From Phenylobacterium sp. J367 (GTDB lineage: Bacteria; Pseudomonadota; Alphaproteobacteria; Caulobacterales; Caulobacteraceae), in assembly GCF_024699985.1 (NCBI RefSeq), contig NZ_JAJONA010000001.1:2598501-2662500 (forward strand): 64,000 nucleotides of DNA, given 5' to 3'. Within the stretch, counting starts at the first letter, position 1. Every line of letters begins with the position of its first letter. The translations under genes and the position numbers were made by a program. Under the pieces are notes generated by a model. The model was not told the DNA's origin. It was given only the letters and a program-made list of their open reading frames with translations, and searched no databases. Positions 48,579-58,373 of this stretch are shown piece by piece.

Positions 48579-50030
48579 CCGCGGCGCGCGTTCATGACCG
48601 CGCCGGCGTCGGCGGGCAGGCGGACGAACCACAGCATCGAGATCAGCGTGATCGCGCCGACGATCGGGAAGGCCGGCGACACCGACTGCCAGGTGAGCTC
48701 GCTTTCGCCGTGGGCGCGCATCAGGAAGTGCAGCAGGGCGGCGGCCAGCCCGATGCCCACCGACTGCACGAGCTGCTGAACCATGGCCGCGGTGGTCGAG
48801 GCCCGGCTCATCCGGTCCTGGCCGACCTCGGCATAGGCCAGGCCGTTCAGGCTGGTGAACTGCAGAGAGCGGAAGAAGCCGCCGACCGCGAGCACGGTCA
48901 TGATGATCCAGTGCGGCGTCGAGGGCCGGAAGAGGCCGTAGGCGGCGAAGCTGACGCCGACGATCACCGCATTGACCACCAGCACCGGCTTGAACCCGAA
49001 CCGGCGCAGGATCGGCGGCGCGGTGGTCTTCATGGCGAGCGCCCCCCACGGCCGAGATGAAGGTCATGGTTCCCGCCGCGAAGGCCGAAAGGCCGAAGCC
49101 CACCTGCAGCAGCATGGCCAGCAGGAAGGGGTTCGCCCCCATGGCGATCCGCATGAAGGCCCCGCCGACCGTCGCGGCCTGGAAGGTCGGCAGGCGGAAG
49201 ATCGACAGGTCGATGATGGCGTGCGGGTTGCGCTTCGCGTGCAGGCCGTAGAGGCCGAGGCTGACCGCGCCGAGGACGAACAGGCCGATCACCAGCCCGG
49301 CCGGCAGGAAGCTGCGGCCGAGGTTCTCGAAGCCGAAGATCAGGGCCGCGAGGCCCACGCCGGTCAGCAGGATGCCCGTGACGTCGATGGGATGCACGTC
49401 CTGCGCCTTTACGTTCGGCACGAAGGCGCGGACGAGGGCGATGCCGGCCACCGCCACCGGGAGGTTCATGAAGAAGATCCATCGCCAGTCGGCGAAGGTG
49501 ACGATCGCCCCGCCGATCAGCGGTCCCAGCACGGGCCCGAGGAGCGCCGGCATGGTCAGCACCGACATCGCGCCCACCAGTTCGGACTTGGGCGTCGTGC
49601 GCAGCAGGACGAGCCGCCCCACCGGAGCGACCATGGCGCCGGCCGCGCCCTGCAGGATGCGCGCCGCGATGAGCTGGGGCAGGGTCTGGGCGAAGCCGCA
49701 GGCGGCCGACGACAGCGCATAGAGCACCATGGCCAGCATGAAGATCCGCTTGGCTCCGAACTTGTCGGCCACCCAGCCGGAGACCGGCAGGAACACCGCC
49801 GCGGCCAGCAGATACATGGTGATGGCGAGGTTCAGCCGGAGCGGCGGCTCGTCCATGGCCCGGGCCATGGAGGGCAGGGCGTTGACGATGACCGTGGCGT
49901 TGAGCGTCTGCATCATCAGGCCGGAGCCGATGATCGCCGGGACGATCCAGCCGCGGGTGGTCGCCCCGTCCGCGGCGCCCCTGGGCGTCCAGGGCATCGT
50001 CCGGGGCCTGCGGACTGTCGTCGGGTTCAC
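48575..50030 (-). CDS. MFS drug exporter, DHA2/EmrB type, frameshifted
   Basis: About 484 residues when repaired, with 14 predicted helices. DHA2 features: LNATVIVNALPSMARAM (motif with DATIVN-like position read as LNATVI), GWVADKFGAKRIFMLAMVLYALSS, RILQGAAGAMVAPVGRLVLLR and WRWIFFMNLPV. It should export toxic compounds by proton antiport. One extra base in the run 49042-49047 breaks the frame; repair gives TFISAVGALAMKTTAPP. The start is taken as GTG 50030; ATG 49997 is an alternative. Confidence 0.9.
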
Positions 50031-50140
50031 TCACCCCTTGGGCTTAGGCGCCCGCGAAGGCGCCCGCAAGCGTTGCGGTCGGAACGGGCGGCCATGGCCG
50101 TCGGTTCTGTCATTTGAGTAAGGCATCCGAGGGATTGGCC

Positions 50141-50329
50141 ATGGCTTCGAGCGGAGTGACCGGGCGCGCTGTTGCGCCCGCCGAGATGGACATGCTTCGC
50201 GCGGAGGTGAGGGCGGTCGCCCGCAGGCTGAACCCTGAGCAGATACTGGAGCTGGCGGAGATCCTCAGCGAGACCGCCGGCGGCGGCGAACCGCTCTCCT
50301 GGCGGCCGGATGTGGCGTCGCCGCGTTAG
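50141..50329 (+). CDS. Small protein of unknown function
   Basis: 62 residues, MASSGVTGRAVAPAEMDMLRAEVRAVARRLNPEQILELAEIL: a helical middle part with a short disordered tail. No domain recognised. An in-frame TTG at 50114 could extend it. It is followed by a strong hairpin shared with the convergent phoH gene. Confidence 0.45.
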   Translation: MASSGVTGRAVAPAEMDMLRAEVRAVARRLNPEQILELAEILSETAGGGEPLSWRPDVASPR

Positions 50330-50333
50330 CGAA

Positions 50334-50361
50334 GGCCCGCCCCGACGCGGCGGGGCGGGCC
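50334..50361. terminator. Bidirectional hairpin between the small gene and phoH
   Basis: GGCCCGCCCCG pairs with CGGGGCGGGCC around ACGCGG. The stem is very stable but no T tract follows on either strand, so its strength as a terminator is uncertain. Confidence 0.5.
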
Positions 50362-50371
50362 CTTCGGGGAG

Positions 50372-51154
50372 CTAGAGCACGCCCAGCATTTCGGCCACCA
50401 GCGGGTGGCGGACGATGTCGCGGTCGGCGAGCCGGACCACGGAGATGTTGCCGACCTCCTCCAGCCGGGCGGCGACGGAGGCCAGGCCCGAGATCTCCGG
50501 CAGCAAGTCGGACTGGTTCGGGTCGCCGGTGACCACCATGGTCGAGTGCCAGCCGAGCCGGGTCAGCAGCATCTTGAGTTGGACGTAGGTGCAGTTCTGC
50601 GCCTCGTCGATCACCACGAAGGCGTTGTTCAGCGTGCGGCCGCGCATGAAGCCGACCGGCGCGATCTCGATGGCGCCCTCGGCCATCAGCGCCCGGACCC
50701 GCTTCATGGACAGCCGGTCGGAGAGCGCGTCGTAGAGCGGGCGCAGGTAGGGGGCGAGCTTGTCCTCAGCGTCGCCGGGCAGGAAGCCGATGGATTCGCC
50801 GGCCTCGACGGCGGGGCGCGACAGCACGATCCGGCCGACCCGGCCACTCTCCAGCGCCTCCACGGCCTTGGCGATGGCGAGGTAGGTCTTGCCGGTGCCG
50901 GCGGGGCCCAGCGCCATGACGAGGTTCTTCTCGTCGATGGCCTTGATGAGCTCTTCCTGGCCGGGCGACTTCGCCTTGATGGTCTTCAGATAGCCCTGCT
51001 CGCGGTCGTCGTTGGAATGGTGCCCGTGGTGCCCGTGGCCGAGCGGCGACCATCCCCTGTCGATCGGCAAGCGGCGGACCTTATCGTCGCCCTCGAACTG
51101 ACCGGCGTCGAACGCGCCTTCGCGCAGTTGTCGCTTCAGGGCTCGCTTGCTCAT
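50372..51154 (-). CDS. phoH: PhoH-like P-loop ATPase/RNA helicase
   Basis: 260 residues. P-loop GPAGTGKTYLA, Walker B VVIDEAQN, and the PhoH block LSRPAVEAGESIGFLPGD...EIAPVGFMRGRTLNNAF. The N-terminal 60 residues are short, basic and His-rich (GHGHHGHH), unlike the KH-containing extension of longer PhoH proteins. Cytoplasmic ATPase implicated in RNA metabolism and phosphate or stress response. ATG 51154 has AGGAGG at ideal spacing. A terminator-like hairpin lies in its leader, 22 bp upstream of the start. Confidence 0.93.
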   Translation of the reverse strand: MSKRALKRQLREGAFDAGQFEGDDKVRRLPIDRGWSPLGHGHHGHHSNDDREQGYLKTIKAKSPGQEELIKAIDEKNLVMALGPAGTGKTYLAIAKAVEALESGRVGRIVLSRPAVEAGESIGFLPGDAEDKLAPYLRPLYDALSDRLSMKRVRALMAEGAIEIAPVGFMRGRTLNNAFVVIDEAQNCTYVQLKMLLTRLGWHSTMVVTGDPNQSDLLPEISGLASVAARLEEVGNISVVRLADRDIVRHPLVAEMLGVL

Positions 51155-51176
51155 CAAGGCCTCCTAACGGGGCATG

Positions 51177-51207
51177 AAAAAAGGGCGTCCCGCGTGGGAG
51201 CGCCCTT
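51177..51207 (-). terminator. Intrinsic-terminator-like hairpin in the phoH leader
   Basis: On the minus strand AAGGGCG-(C)-TCCC, loop ACGC, GGGA-CGCCCTT, followed by a T run (six T in total, two of them in the stem). An 11-bp stem with one bulged C. It ends just before the phoH ribosome-binding site, so it either ends a short upstream RNA or attenuates phoH. Confidence 0.6.
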
Positions 51208-51469
51208 GGACATGGTGGAAAAGGAACGGAAGCGGCGGCGTCGTGCGGGGCCGGGAGGCCCGCTTTCGGGATCGGATCCGGGCGGAACCGCCCGAGGGTA
51301 CGACCAACTCAGCGCCATCAACTCCGTCCAGCGCGAGACACGGAACCGGTGCTCGGTCCGCGGCGACGCGAGGGGCGGTTTCACCTCTCGAATCGCCTGA
51401 CTACAATGATGCTAGCGTGGTTTCCGAACCGTTAAACTGACGCTTTGCCGCAAGCATCGAGGGAATTGA
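51208..51469. other. Leader region between phoH and the carbonic-anhydrase gene
   Basis: Divergent promoter region of about 260 bp. No frame looks like a real protein (a Lys/Arg/Pro-rich frame exists on each strand). The plus-strand gene's ribosome-binding site is GAGGGAAT before 51470. The minus-strand part could encode the short RNA ended by the hairpin at 51177-51207. Confidence 0.4.
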
Positions 51470-51997
51470 ATGGCAGTCTACAATTTGGGGAATGTGACGC
51501 CTGAATTACCAGCAGATGACGAATACTGGATTGCGCCGAATGCGGCCGTGATCGGACGCGTGATTCTCAAGAAGAACGCGTCGATCTGGTGGGGCGCAAC
51601 CCTGCGTGGCGACAACGATCCTATCGTCGTCGGGGAAGGCTCCAACGTCCAGGACGGCTCGGTCCTGCACACCGACACGGGATCACCCCTGATCATCGGC
51701 GCCAATGTGACGGTCGGCCACATGGTGATGCTCCACGGCTGCGAGATCGGCGACAACAGCCTGGTCGGCATCGGCTCGATCGTGCTGAACGGGGCGAAGA
51801 TCGGGAAGAACTGCCTGATCGGCGCCAACTGCCTGATCACCGAGGGCAAGGAGATCCCCGACAACTCGCTCGTCATGGGCGCCCCAGGCAAGGTGGTCCG
51901 CGAGCTCACCGAGCAGCAGGCCCGGATGATGGCGCTGGGCTCCGCCCACTACGTCGAGAACTGGAAGCGTTATCGGCGCGAGATCGTGGAGGCCTAG
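51470..51997 (+). CDS. Gamma-class carbonic anhydrase family protein
   Basis: 175-residue left-handed beta-helix protein with hexapeptide repeats. Zinc ligands are visible in the gamma-CA pattern: His in GSVLHTDTG, and the pair in [30 protein letters not shown] and the closing helical tail match the YrdA/PaaY-like family. It may be a CO2 hydratase or have another metal-dependent role. AAs such as LGNVTPELP at the N-terminus are standard for the family. Confidence 0.92.
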   Translation: MAVYNLGNVTPELPADDEYWIAPNAAVIGRVILKKNASIWWGATLRGDNDPIVVGEGSNVQDGSVLHTDTGSPLIIGANVTVGHMVMLHGCEIGDNSLVGIGSIVLNGAKIGKNCLIGANCLITEGKEIPDNSLVMGAPGKVVRELTEQQARMMALGSAHYVENWKRYRREIVEA

Positions 51998-52004
51998 CCG
52001 GGCC

Positions 52005-53465
52005 TCAGCTCACCACAAGCCAGGCGCCGGCCGAAAGCTGCACGCCCACCAGGATCATGCGGTCGCCGTCGCCGAGATCGATGACGGTGTCGGCGCCCGA
52101 CAGACTGACCGTGTAGCCGGCGGCGCCGTCGACGAAGACCCGGTCGCCCTCGGCCAGGCTGAAGTCGGTGACGCGGTCGATTGCGCAGCCGGCCTGCAGG
52201 TGGAAGTCGTCCGCTCCGCCGCCGCCGGTCACCGTGTCGTCGCCCCGGTCGCCCCACAGCCAGTCGGCGCCGTCGCCGCCCAGCACCAGGTCGTTCCCCT
52301 GGCCGCCGCGGACCCAGTCGCCGCCGTCGCCGCCCTCGCAGGTGTCGTCGCCGAGGTTGCCGTAGACGATGTCGAAGCCGGCCTCGCCGAAGAGCTGGTC
52401 CTGGTCCTTGCCGCCCACCACCCAGTCGTCGCCGTCGCCGCCGCGGACCGTGTCGTTTCCCATGTTGCCGTGGGCGTCGTCGAAGCCTGCGCCGCCGACG
52501 ATGGAATCGTCGCCGGCCTCGCCCCGCAGGTAGTCGAGCCCCGCCCCGCCCTCGATCGTGTCGCCGCCGGAGCCGCCGGTCAGGCGGTTGTCGAGGTCGT
52601 TGCCGCGGAGCCGGTCGTCGGATGCGCCGCCGGCGGCCTCCTCGATCTTCGCGCCCCAGGCGATCGAGATGCGGTTCTGGCCGTCGAGCTGGGAGAATTC
52701 GCCTTCGTTGAGATCGACGGCCACCGCGCCGCCCGTGGAGCCGGCCTCGATCCGATCGGTCCCGCCGGTATCCCAGATGGCGAAGACCCCCGGCGTGTCG
52801 AAGCTATAGACGCTGTCGCCGGCCGCCTCGGTGGTGTTCGCACCCCAGCGCGCCTGCAGGGCCGCGATGTCATAGAGCTGGAGCTGGAGGGAAGGGGCCG
52901 CGCCGTCGTTCCAGACATAGGACATGACGGTGTGATCGCGGTTGTCCTCGTCCACCGGCAGGAACGGGCCGGCGGTCGCCTTGCCGGTCGTGTCGTAGTC
53001 CCCCGTGTGCTTCATCATCATGGCGTGGCCGATCTCGTGGAGGATCAGCCACTGGGCGTTGGGCAGGGTCAGGTCGCGGCCGTTGTCGAACACCACGCCC
53101 GCGTCCCACCGGTGGATGGCGAGCTGGCCGGTCGCGTCCGTGCCGTAGGAGATCTTCCACCAGGTCTCGGCGACCGAGGCCACGTCCACCCGGCCAAACG
53201 CGATCATCGGATCGGTGGGGCCGGCCAGCACCTCGACGAAGCGCACGTCGACGACGGATTCGTACTCGCGCAGCCCCTGGCGGACGGCCTCCTTCTCGGC
53301 GTCGGTCCAGGCCGCCCAGCCCGAGTAGCTGCGCAGGAACTCGGAGGATTGCTCGTTTTCGAAGGCGTAGGTGATGGTGAGGGTCCCCGCCGCGCCGGCC
53401 CAGGGATCCAGCTTCACTGGCAGGGCCGTCTGGACGGCGGCGATGGCATAGGCCGGCGCGGGCAT
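52005..53465 (-). CDS. Serralysin-like RTX metalloprotease
   Basis: 486 residues. A metzincin catalytic domain has HEIGHAMMMKH at 143-153 and a Met-turn VMSYVW at about 183. From about residue 250 come glycine-rich RTX repeats (GGSGGDTIEGGAGLDYLRGEAGDDSIVGG pattern) ending in a short C-terminal domain. No Sec signal: the layout of proteins exported by type I systems, with Ca2+-triggered folding outside. Unlike typical serralysins the third ligand spacing is HExxHxxxxxH, a proper M10 motif. It is separate from, and on the same strand as, the giant RTX protein upstream in the window. Confidence 0.9.
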   Translation of the reverse strand: MPAPAYAIAAVQTALPVKLDPWAGAAGTLTITYAFENEQSSEFLRSYSGWAAWTDAEKEAVRQGLREYESVVDVRFVEVLAGPTDPMIAFGRVDVASVAETWWKISYGTDATGQLAIHRWDAGVVFDNGRDLTLPNAQWLILHEIGHAMMMKHTGDYDTTGKATAGPFLPVDEDNRDHTVMSYVWNDGAAPSLQLQLYDIAALQARWGANTTEAAGDSVYSFDTPGVFAIWDTGGTDRIEAGSTGGAVAVDLNEGEFSQLDGQNRISIAWGAKIEEAAGGASDDRLRGNDLDNRLTGGSGGDTIEGGAGLDYLRGEAGDDSIVGGAGFDDAHGNMGNDTVRGGDGDDWVVGGKDQDQLFGEAGFDIVYGNLGDDTCEGGDGGDWVRGGQGNDLVLGGDGADWLWGDRGDDTVTGGGGADDFHLQAGCAIDRVTDFSLAEGDRVFVDGAAGYTVSLSGADTVIDLGDGDRMILVGVQLSAGAWLVVS

Positions 53466-53533
53466 GGGCTACTCCGATCCCTCTGCCGTCGATCCTACGC
53501 GCAACGGACGCGATCGGGAGTCGGCCACCCCAC

Positions 53534-53938
53534 TTAGTCCTCGTCGTCGCCGGTCTCGTCACCGATCGCCTCGGTGACCAGCCGGCGCCAGACCGGGTCG
53601 CTGTCGTCGACGAGGTCGACGTCGTCCAGCAGCGCCACCGCGCCTTCCCCGTCGGGCAGGATCAGGCCCACGACCTCCATGGTCTCGCCGTCCTCGGTGT
53701 CGTGCGCCTCCGCCTGGACGGCGATGGCCGCCAGCTCGCCGTCGTCGCTCCACCAGATCACCGGCTGGGGCAGGTCCATGTCGATGGTCCGGGGATCGCC
53801 GGTGTCGCCCAGCGCGAAGACCGCCGCCCGGGCCTGCACGTCCTCCAGCGTCGCCACCCGGCCGGCGAAGGGCTTCAGCCGGCCCCAGTCCTCGATGTCG
53901 TAGCCCTCGCCGTCGAGGTCGTCGGGTTGGCCGGTCAT
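53534..53938 (-). CDS. Acidic protein of unknown function
   Basis: 134 residues, very acidic (DDLDGEGYDIEDWG at the start, DETGDDED at the end) without signal peptide, Cys or membrane helix. Segments such as DLPQPVIWWSDDGELAAIAVQAEAH look like a small alpha/beta fold. No domain recognised. It is upstream of the RTX protease on the same strand (68 bp apart), so it could be co-transcribed with it. Confidence 0.55.
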   Translation of the reverse strand: MTGQPDDLDGEGYDIEDWGRLKPFAGRVATLEDVQARAAVFALGDTGDPRTIDMDLPQPVIWWSDDGELAAIAVQAEAHDTEDGETMEVVGLILPDGEGAVALLDDVDLVDDSDPVWRRLVTEAIGDETGDDED

Positions 53939-54069
53939 CGGCGAGCCTCCATCTTTCGCTTCGCGCGTCGGGGCGGCGAACCGCGCACACTTCGCCTGAC
54001 GCGCGCTCGTGGCTTGACGGACGCGACGGCGCCCGACGAGCCTCTCCTTATAAAGAGAGGAAGCGCAGC

Positions 54070-54852
54070 ATGGCCTATCAGTTCATCCAGGTGGAGCGGC
54101 ACGGTCCGGTCACCACCTTCGTGCTCAACCGGCCGGAGGTTATGAACGCGCTGCATTCGCCGGCGCACTTCGAGCTGCACGAGGCGTTCGACGCCTTCGC
54201 CGCCGACCCCGACCAATGGGTCGGCATCGTAACCGGGGCCGGGGACCGCGCCTTCTCCGCCGGCAACGACCTGAAGCACCAGGCCGGCGGCGGCGAGATG
54301 AAGAGCCCGCCGTCGGGCTTCGCGGGCCTCACCTCGCGCTTCGACCTCACCAAGCCGCTGATCGCCGCGGTGAACGGTGTGGCCATGGGCGGCGGGTTCG
54401 AGATCGCGCTCGCCTGCGACATCATCATCGCCTCGGAGGCGGCCATGTTCGCCCTGCCCGAGCCGCGCGTGGGCCTGGCGGCGCTGGCCGGCGGCCTGCA
54501 CCGCCTGCCCAGGGCCATCGGGACCAAGCGGGCCATGGGCATGATCCTCACCGGCCGCCGTGTCTCCGCCGCCGAGGGCAAGGAGCTGGGCTTCGTCAAC
54601 GAAGTGACCGCGCCCCAGGACCTGATGCGGACGGCCCGCGAATGGGCGGCGACGATCGCCGAGCTCTCGCCCATGTCGGTCCGGGCCTCGAAAGAGGCCG
54701 TCTACCAGGGGCTGGACGAGGCCAGCCTCGAGGCCGCGATCAAGGGCCAGAACAGGTACCCGGCCGTCGCTGCCCTCTTCCGCTCGGAGGATTTCGTGGA
54801 AGGGCCGCTCGCCTTTGCGCAGAAGCGCAAGCCGGCGTGGAAGGGGCGGTAA
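54070..54852 (+). CDS. Enoyl-CoA hydratase/isomerase (crotonase) family protein
   Basis: 260 residues with the crotonase fold: oxyanion loops AFSAGNDLKHQ and GVAMGGGFEIALACDI, and the Glu-containing PEPRVGLAALAGGLHRLPRAIG. Only the first Glu of the ECH pair is clearly placed, so exact activity (hydratase, isomerase or other) is uncertain. Likely part of fatty-acid or aromatic acyl-CoA degradation. Its TAA overlaps the ATG of the DUF805 gene by one base. Confidence 0.92.
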   Translation: MAYQFIQVERHGPVTTFVLNRPEVMNALHSPAHFELHEAFDAFAADPDQWVGIVTGAGDRAFSAGNDLKHQAGGGEMKSPPSGFAGLTSRFDLTKPLIAAVNGVAMGGGFEIALACDIIIASEAAMFALPEPRVGLAALAGGLHRLPRAIGTKRAMGMILTGRRVSAAEGKELGFVNEVTAPQDLMRTAREWAATIAELSPMSVRASKEAVYQGLDEASLEAAIKGQNRYPAVAALFRSEDFVEGPLAFAQKRKPAWKGR

Positions 54853-55292
54853 TGGAGCAACTGAGACGTCTCTTTGACTTCAGGGGTCAGGCGACCCGGA
54901 AGGAGTTCTGGCTGACGGTCCTCGCGCTCTACGCTGTCCTAATTGTCATCGGTCTGATCGCCACCAGGGTGGGAGACGGCGTGCTCGTTAGCCTTCTCGC
55001 GTTCCCGATCCTGCTGGCGCTCTTTGTGGCCAGCCTCGCCGTTCAGGTCCGTCGGCTGCACGACCGGGGCAAGTCGGCCTGGTGGTTGCTGGTCTTCGCG
55101 TTCATCCCAGGGCTGATCGGCGCGGTTGCCGGGATCGACAGCGAAACCAATGAGCCGCTCAGCGGGCTGATTGCGCTCTTGTCGCTGCCCTTCTGGATCT
55201 GGGGCCTTGTCGAGATGGGCTTCCTGCCGCGCAAGCGCGCCAAGGAGCGCCGTGCCCACGCCGTGACAGAAGCCGCGGCGGCCTCCGAATAG
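54852..55292 (+). CDS. DUF805 membrane protein
   Basis: 146 residues. Opens MEQLRRLFDFRGQATRKEFW, the DUF805 signature, followed by four predicted helices and the RRLHDRGKSAWWLL motif. The family is of unknown function. ATG at 54852 shares its A with the stop of the preceding gene, so translation is coupled. Confidence 0.93.
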   Translation: MEQLRRLFDFRGQATRKEFWLTVLALYAVLIVIGLIATRVGDGVLVSLLAFPILLALFVASLAVQVRRLHDRGKSAWWLLVFAFIPGLIGAVAGIDSETNEPLSGLIALLSLPFWIWGLVEMGFLPRKRAKERRAHAVTEAAAASE

Positions 55293-55360
55293 GCCCGTGC
55301 TTTGCTTGCCCGCCGTCGCCAATCTGGTCACATAGCCCCGATCGGGAACCGGGGGGTGAC

Positions 55361-56452
55361 ATGGTCGATATCGGTTCGGTCGGGGACGCCGCGACGGCGG
55401 GCCTCGTGGCCGGCGCCATCGAGAAGCCGACGGGCAAGGCGGGCGAGCCGCACCATCTCTGTTCGGACTGCGGCGCGGAGCTGACCGGCCGGTTCTGCGC
55501 CGCCTGCGGCCAGCCCGCCCACGTCCACCGCAGCCTGCTGCACCTCGGCGAGGAGATCCTGCACGGGGTGATGCACTTCGACGGCCGGCTGTGGCGGACG
55601 ATCCCGCTGCTGCTGTTCCGTCCGGGCCAGCTCACCCGCGAATGGGTGCAGGGCAAACGGACGCGCTACGTCTCGCCGCTGGCGATGTTCCTGTTCACCG
55701 TCTTCGTCATGTTCATGCTGATCAGCTACGCGCCGGCCCCGCTGCCGACGAAGACGCTGGCGACCGTCCGCGCCGAGGCGGCGGCCGACGTGGCGAACCG
55801 GGCCACGGCCCTCGCCCGCGCCGAGGAGGCGCTGAAGGCGGCGACCACGGACGAGGCCCGCGCCGAGGCCCAGGCCGGTGTCAAGGCGGCGCAGGCCGAG
55901 CTGGAGAGCGCGCGCGAGGACCTGCAGGGCGTCAGCACCGCGGCCGACGTCATGGGGGAAGGCGACTGGAAGGAGCGGCTTTCGAGGTCGGCCCACGAGG
56001 GCAAGCTCGGCATCAACCTGCCGAACAAGAAGCTGCAGAAGAAGATCGAGCACCTGGCCGAGAACCCGGATCTGGCGATCTACAAGTTCCAGCAGACCTT
56101 CTACAAATTCTCCTTCCTGCTGATCCCCATCTCGATCCCCTTCGTGGCCCTTCTGTTCCTCTGGAAGCGCGGCTTCACGCTCTATGACCACGGGGTCTTC
56201 GTCCTCTATTCGATGACCTTCATGTCGCTGCTGATCACCGTGATGGCGGTGGCGGCGCGGCTGCCCATCGCCTGGACCGTCGGCTGGGCGGTCATCCCCT
56301 TCATCGTGCCGGCGCACATGTTCTTCCAGCTCAAGGGCGCCTACGGCCTGAGCTGGTTCTCGGCCGCCTGGCGGACCTGGTTCCTGCTGTGGTTCTGCTT
56401 CTGGGCCCTGATCATCTTCGGCCTGGTCGTGGTCCGGCTCGGGCTGATGTGA
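55361..56452 (+). CDS. DUF3667 membrane protein
   Basis: 363 residues. N-terminal zinc-ribbon-like CSDCGAELTGRFCAACGQ, a conserved segment RTIPLLLFRPGQLTREWVQGKRTRYVSPLAMFLF with a first membrane helix, a long charged coiled-coil-like insert (about 130-220), then three or four more helices. This is the DUF3667 layout. Function unknown. Confidence 0.85.
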   Translation: MVDIGSVGDAATAGLVAGAIEKPTGKAGEPHHLCSDCGAELTGRFCAACGQPAHVHRSLLHLGEEILHGVMHFDGRLWRTIPLLLFRPGQLTREWVQGKRTRYVSPLAMFLFTVFVMFMLISYAPAPLPTKTLATVRAEAAADVANRATALARAEEALKAATTDEARAEAQAGVKAAQAELESAREDLQGVSTAADVMGEGDWKERLSRSAHEGKLGINLPNKKLQKKIEHLAENPDLAIYKFQQTFYKFSFLLIPISIPFVALLFLWKRGFTLYDHGVFVLYSMTFMSLLITVMAVAARLPIAWTVGWAVIPFIVPAHMFFQLKGAYGLSWFSAAWRTWFLLWFCFWALIIFGLVVVRLGLM

Positions 56453-56536
56453 CCTGAAGGTCTGCCCTCGGGGAAGCCTTGCCTAAAGGTGACGCCTGCG
56501 TCACCTTTGCCGGAACAAGTGAGGGAGCGGAAGGCC

Positions 56537-58192
56537 GTGGAGCGCTACGACTACATCATCATCGGCGCGGGCTCGGCGGGCTGCGTCCTGGCCGCGCGGC
56601 TGACCGAGGATCCGTCCAAGCGCGTCCTGCTGATCGAGGCCGGCGGCAAGGACAACTCGCTGCTGGTGAAGATGCCGGCCGGCGTCGGCCAGCTGATCGG
56701 CAAGCAGGGGCCGTACAACTGGGGCTTCTGGACGGAAGCCGAGCCGAACCTCGATAACCGCAAGCTCTGGTGGCCGCGCGGCAAGGGCTGGGGCGGCTCG
56801 TCCTCGATCAACGGCATGATCTATATCCGCGGCCACGCGCGGGACTACGACCAGTGGCGGCAGATGGGCCTGCCCGGCTGGGGCTACGCCGACGTGCTGC
56901 CCTACTTCAAGCGCTCGGAGAGCCTGGAGGGCGGCGGCGATCCCTGGCACGGCGGCGACGGCCCGCTGAAGGTCTCCAAGGCGTCCTCGCCGAACCCGAT
57001 CTACAAGGCCAGCATCGAGGCGGGCGCCCAGGCCGGCTATCCGCTGACCAAGGACTTCAACGGCTTCCAGCAGGAGGGCTTCGGGCCCTACCAGCTCACC
57101 ATCCACGACGGCCAGCGCTGGAGCGCGGCGAGGGGCTACCTGCATCCGGCCCTGAAGCGGCCGAACCTCACCTGCCTGACCGACACGCGGACGACCCGCA
57201 TCGTCGTCGAGAACGGCCGGGCGACCGGGGTCGAGGTCATCGAGGGCAAGAAGCCGGCGCGCATCATCCACGCGGACGCGGAGGTCCTGCTGTCGGCCGG
57301 CGCGGTGCAGTCGCCGCACATCCTGCAGCTCTCCGGCATCGGCGACGGCGAGGAGCTCGCCCGCCACGGCATCAAGGTGGTGCACGAGCTGAAGGGCGTC
57401 GGCGCCAACCTCCAGGACCACCTGGACGTCTGCATGAGCTGGGAGTGCCCCCAGCCCATCACGATCTATTCCATGCGCAAGGGGCTGATCAAAACCCTCG
57501 GCGTCGGCCTCTCCTACATGCTGTTCGGCAAGGGGATCGGGCGGCAGAACTTCCTGGAGAGCGGCGCCTTCCTGCGCTCCCGGCCCGATCTCGACCGGCC
57601 CGACCTGCAGATCCACACCGTGCTCGCCATCATGCAGGACCACGGCAAGGTGCAGGTCGAGAAGGACGGCTTCACCTTCCACATCTGCCAGCTCCGCCCG
57701 GAGAGCCGCGGCCGGGTCGGGCTGAAGAGCGCCGACCCGCTGGACGATCCGGCGATCTTCGCCAACTACCTCTCTGCCGAGGAGGACCGCCGCGCGATCC
57801 GCGAGGGCGTGAAGATGATGCGCCAGGTGGCCGCCCAATCGGCGCTCGATCCCTACCGGGGGGCCGAGTACGCGCCGGGCGAGGGCGTGCAGACCGACGC
57901 CGAGATCGACGCCTGGGTCCGCCGCTCCGCCGAGACCATCTACCACCCGGTGGGCACCTGCCGCATGGGCGCGGCGGGCGACCCGATGGCGGTGGTGGAC
58001 GCCGAATGCCGCGTGCAGGGCCTGCAGGGTCTGCGCGTCATCGACGCCTCGGTCATGCCGACGCTGGTGGGCGGCAACACCAATGCGCCGACCATCATGA
58101 TCGCCGAGAAGATCTCCGACGCGATCCGCGGCCGCGCCTACCTGCCGGCCGACGACGCCCCGGTTTACGGCGACGACGCCAAGGCGGCCTAA
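56537..58192 (+). CDS. GMC-family FAD oxidoreductase (choline/alcohol dehydrogenase-like)
   Basis: 551 residues. FAD-binding [18 protein letters not shown] at the N-terminus, the GMC signature [18 protein letters not shown], second signature [15 protein letters not shown], and the catalytic His/Asn in [10 protein letters not shown] and [14 protein letters not shown]. Choline dehydrogenases (BetA), long-chain alcohol dehydrogenases and PEG dehydrogenases share these; the substrate cannot be chosen without betaine genes nearby. GTG 56537 with GGAAGG upstream is used; a longer frame from 56489 exists. Confidence 0.93.
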   Translation: MERYDYIIIGAGSAGCVLAARLTEDPSKRVLLIEAGGKDNSLLVKMPAGVGQLIGKQGPYNWGFWTEAEPNLDNRKLWWPRGKGWGGSSSINGMIYIRGHARDYDQWRQMGLPGWGYADVLPYFKRSESLEGGGDPWHGGDGPLKVSKASSPNPIYKASIEAGAQAGYPLTKDFNGFQQEGFGPYQLTIHDGQRWSAARGYLHPALKRPNLTCLTDTRTTRIVVENGRATGVEVIEGKKPARIIHADAEVLLSAGAVQSPHILQLSGIGDGEELARHGIKVVHELKGVGANLQDHLDVCMSWECPQPITIYSMRKGLIKTLGVGLSYMLFGKGIGRQNFLESGAFLRSRPDLDRPDLQIHTVLAIMQDHGKVQVEKDGFTFHICQLRPESRGRVGLKSADPLDDPAIFANYLSAEEDRRAIREGVKMMRQVAAQSALDPYRGAEYAPGEGVQTDAEIDAWVRRSAETIYHPVGTCRMGAAGDPMAVVDAECRVQGLQGLRVIDASVMPTLVGGNTNAPTIMIAEKISDAIRGRAYLPADDAPVYGDDAKAA

Positions 58193-58207
58193 GCTGGGGG
58201 CTTCAGC

Positions 58208-58237
58208 AAAGAAAAGGCCGCCCTTCGCGGGGCGGCC
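58208..58237 (-). terminator. Terminator of the PAS-protein gene
   Basis: GGCCGCCC (58216-58223) with GGGCGGCC (58230-58237). Read on the minus strand the stem is followed by TTTTCTTT, so it best serves the leftward PAS gene; it can also shield the convergent GMC gene. Confidence 0.75.
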
Positions 58238-58373
58238 CCAAGTGCTCCCTGTAGATAAAGGGCGTCATGGCCAGGTCCGGCCATCCGCGGGCGCCTAGGC
58301 AATGGGCTCGCCTGGAGAGATCAGGCGCCTCGCGGACCCCGGCGAGCGCCGGGGTGACGTCAGTCCCGTGTCG

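Noticed and set aside
51174..51440. An 88-codon plus-strand frame in the phoH leader
   Set aside because: Starts inside the terminator-like hairpin, has low-complexity Arg/Pro composition and no homology that I recognise.
42209..53465. A local type I secretion operon for the RTX proteins
   Set aside because: No ABC exporter, membrane-fusion protein or TolC-like gene is present in the window; the MFS exporter between them is unrelated.
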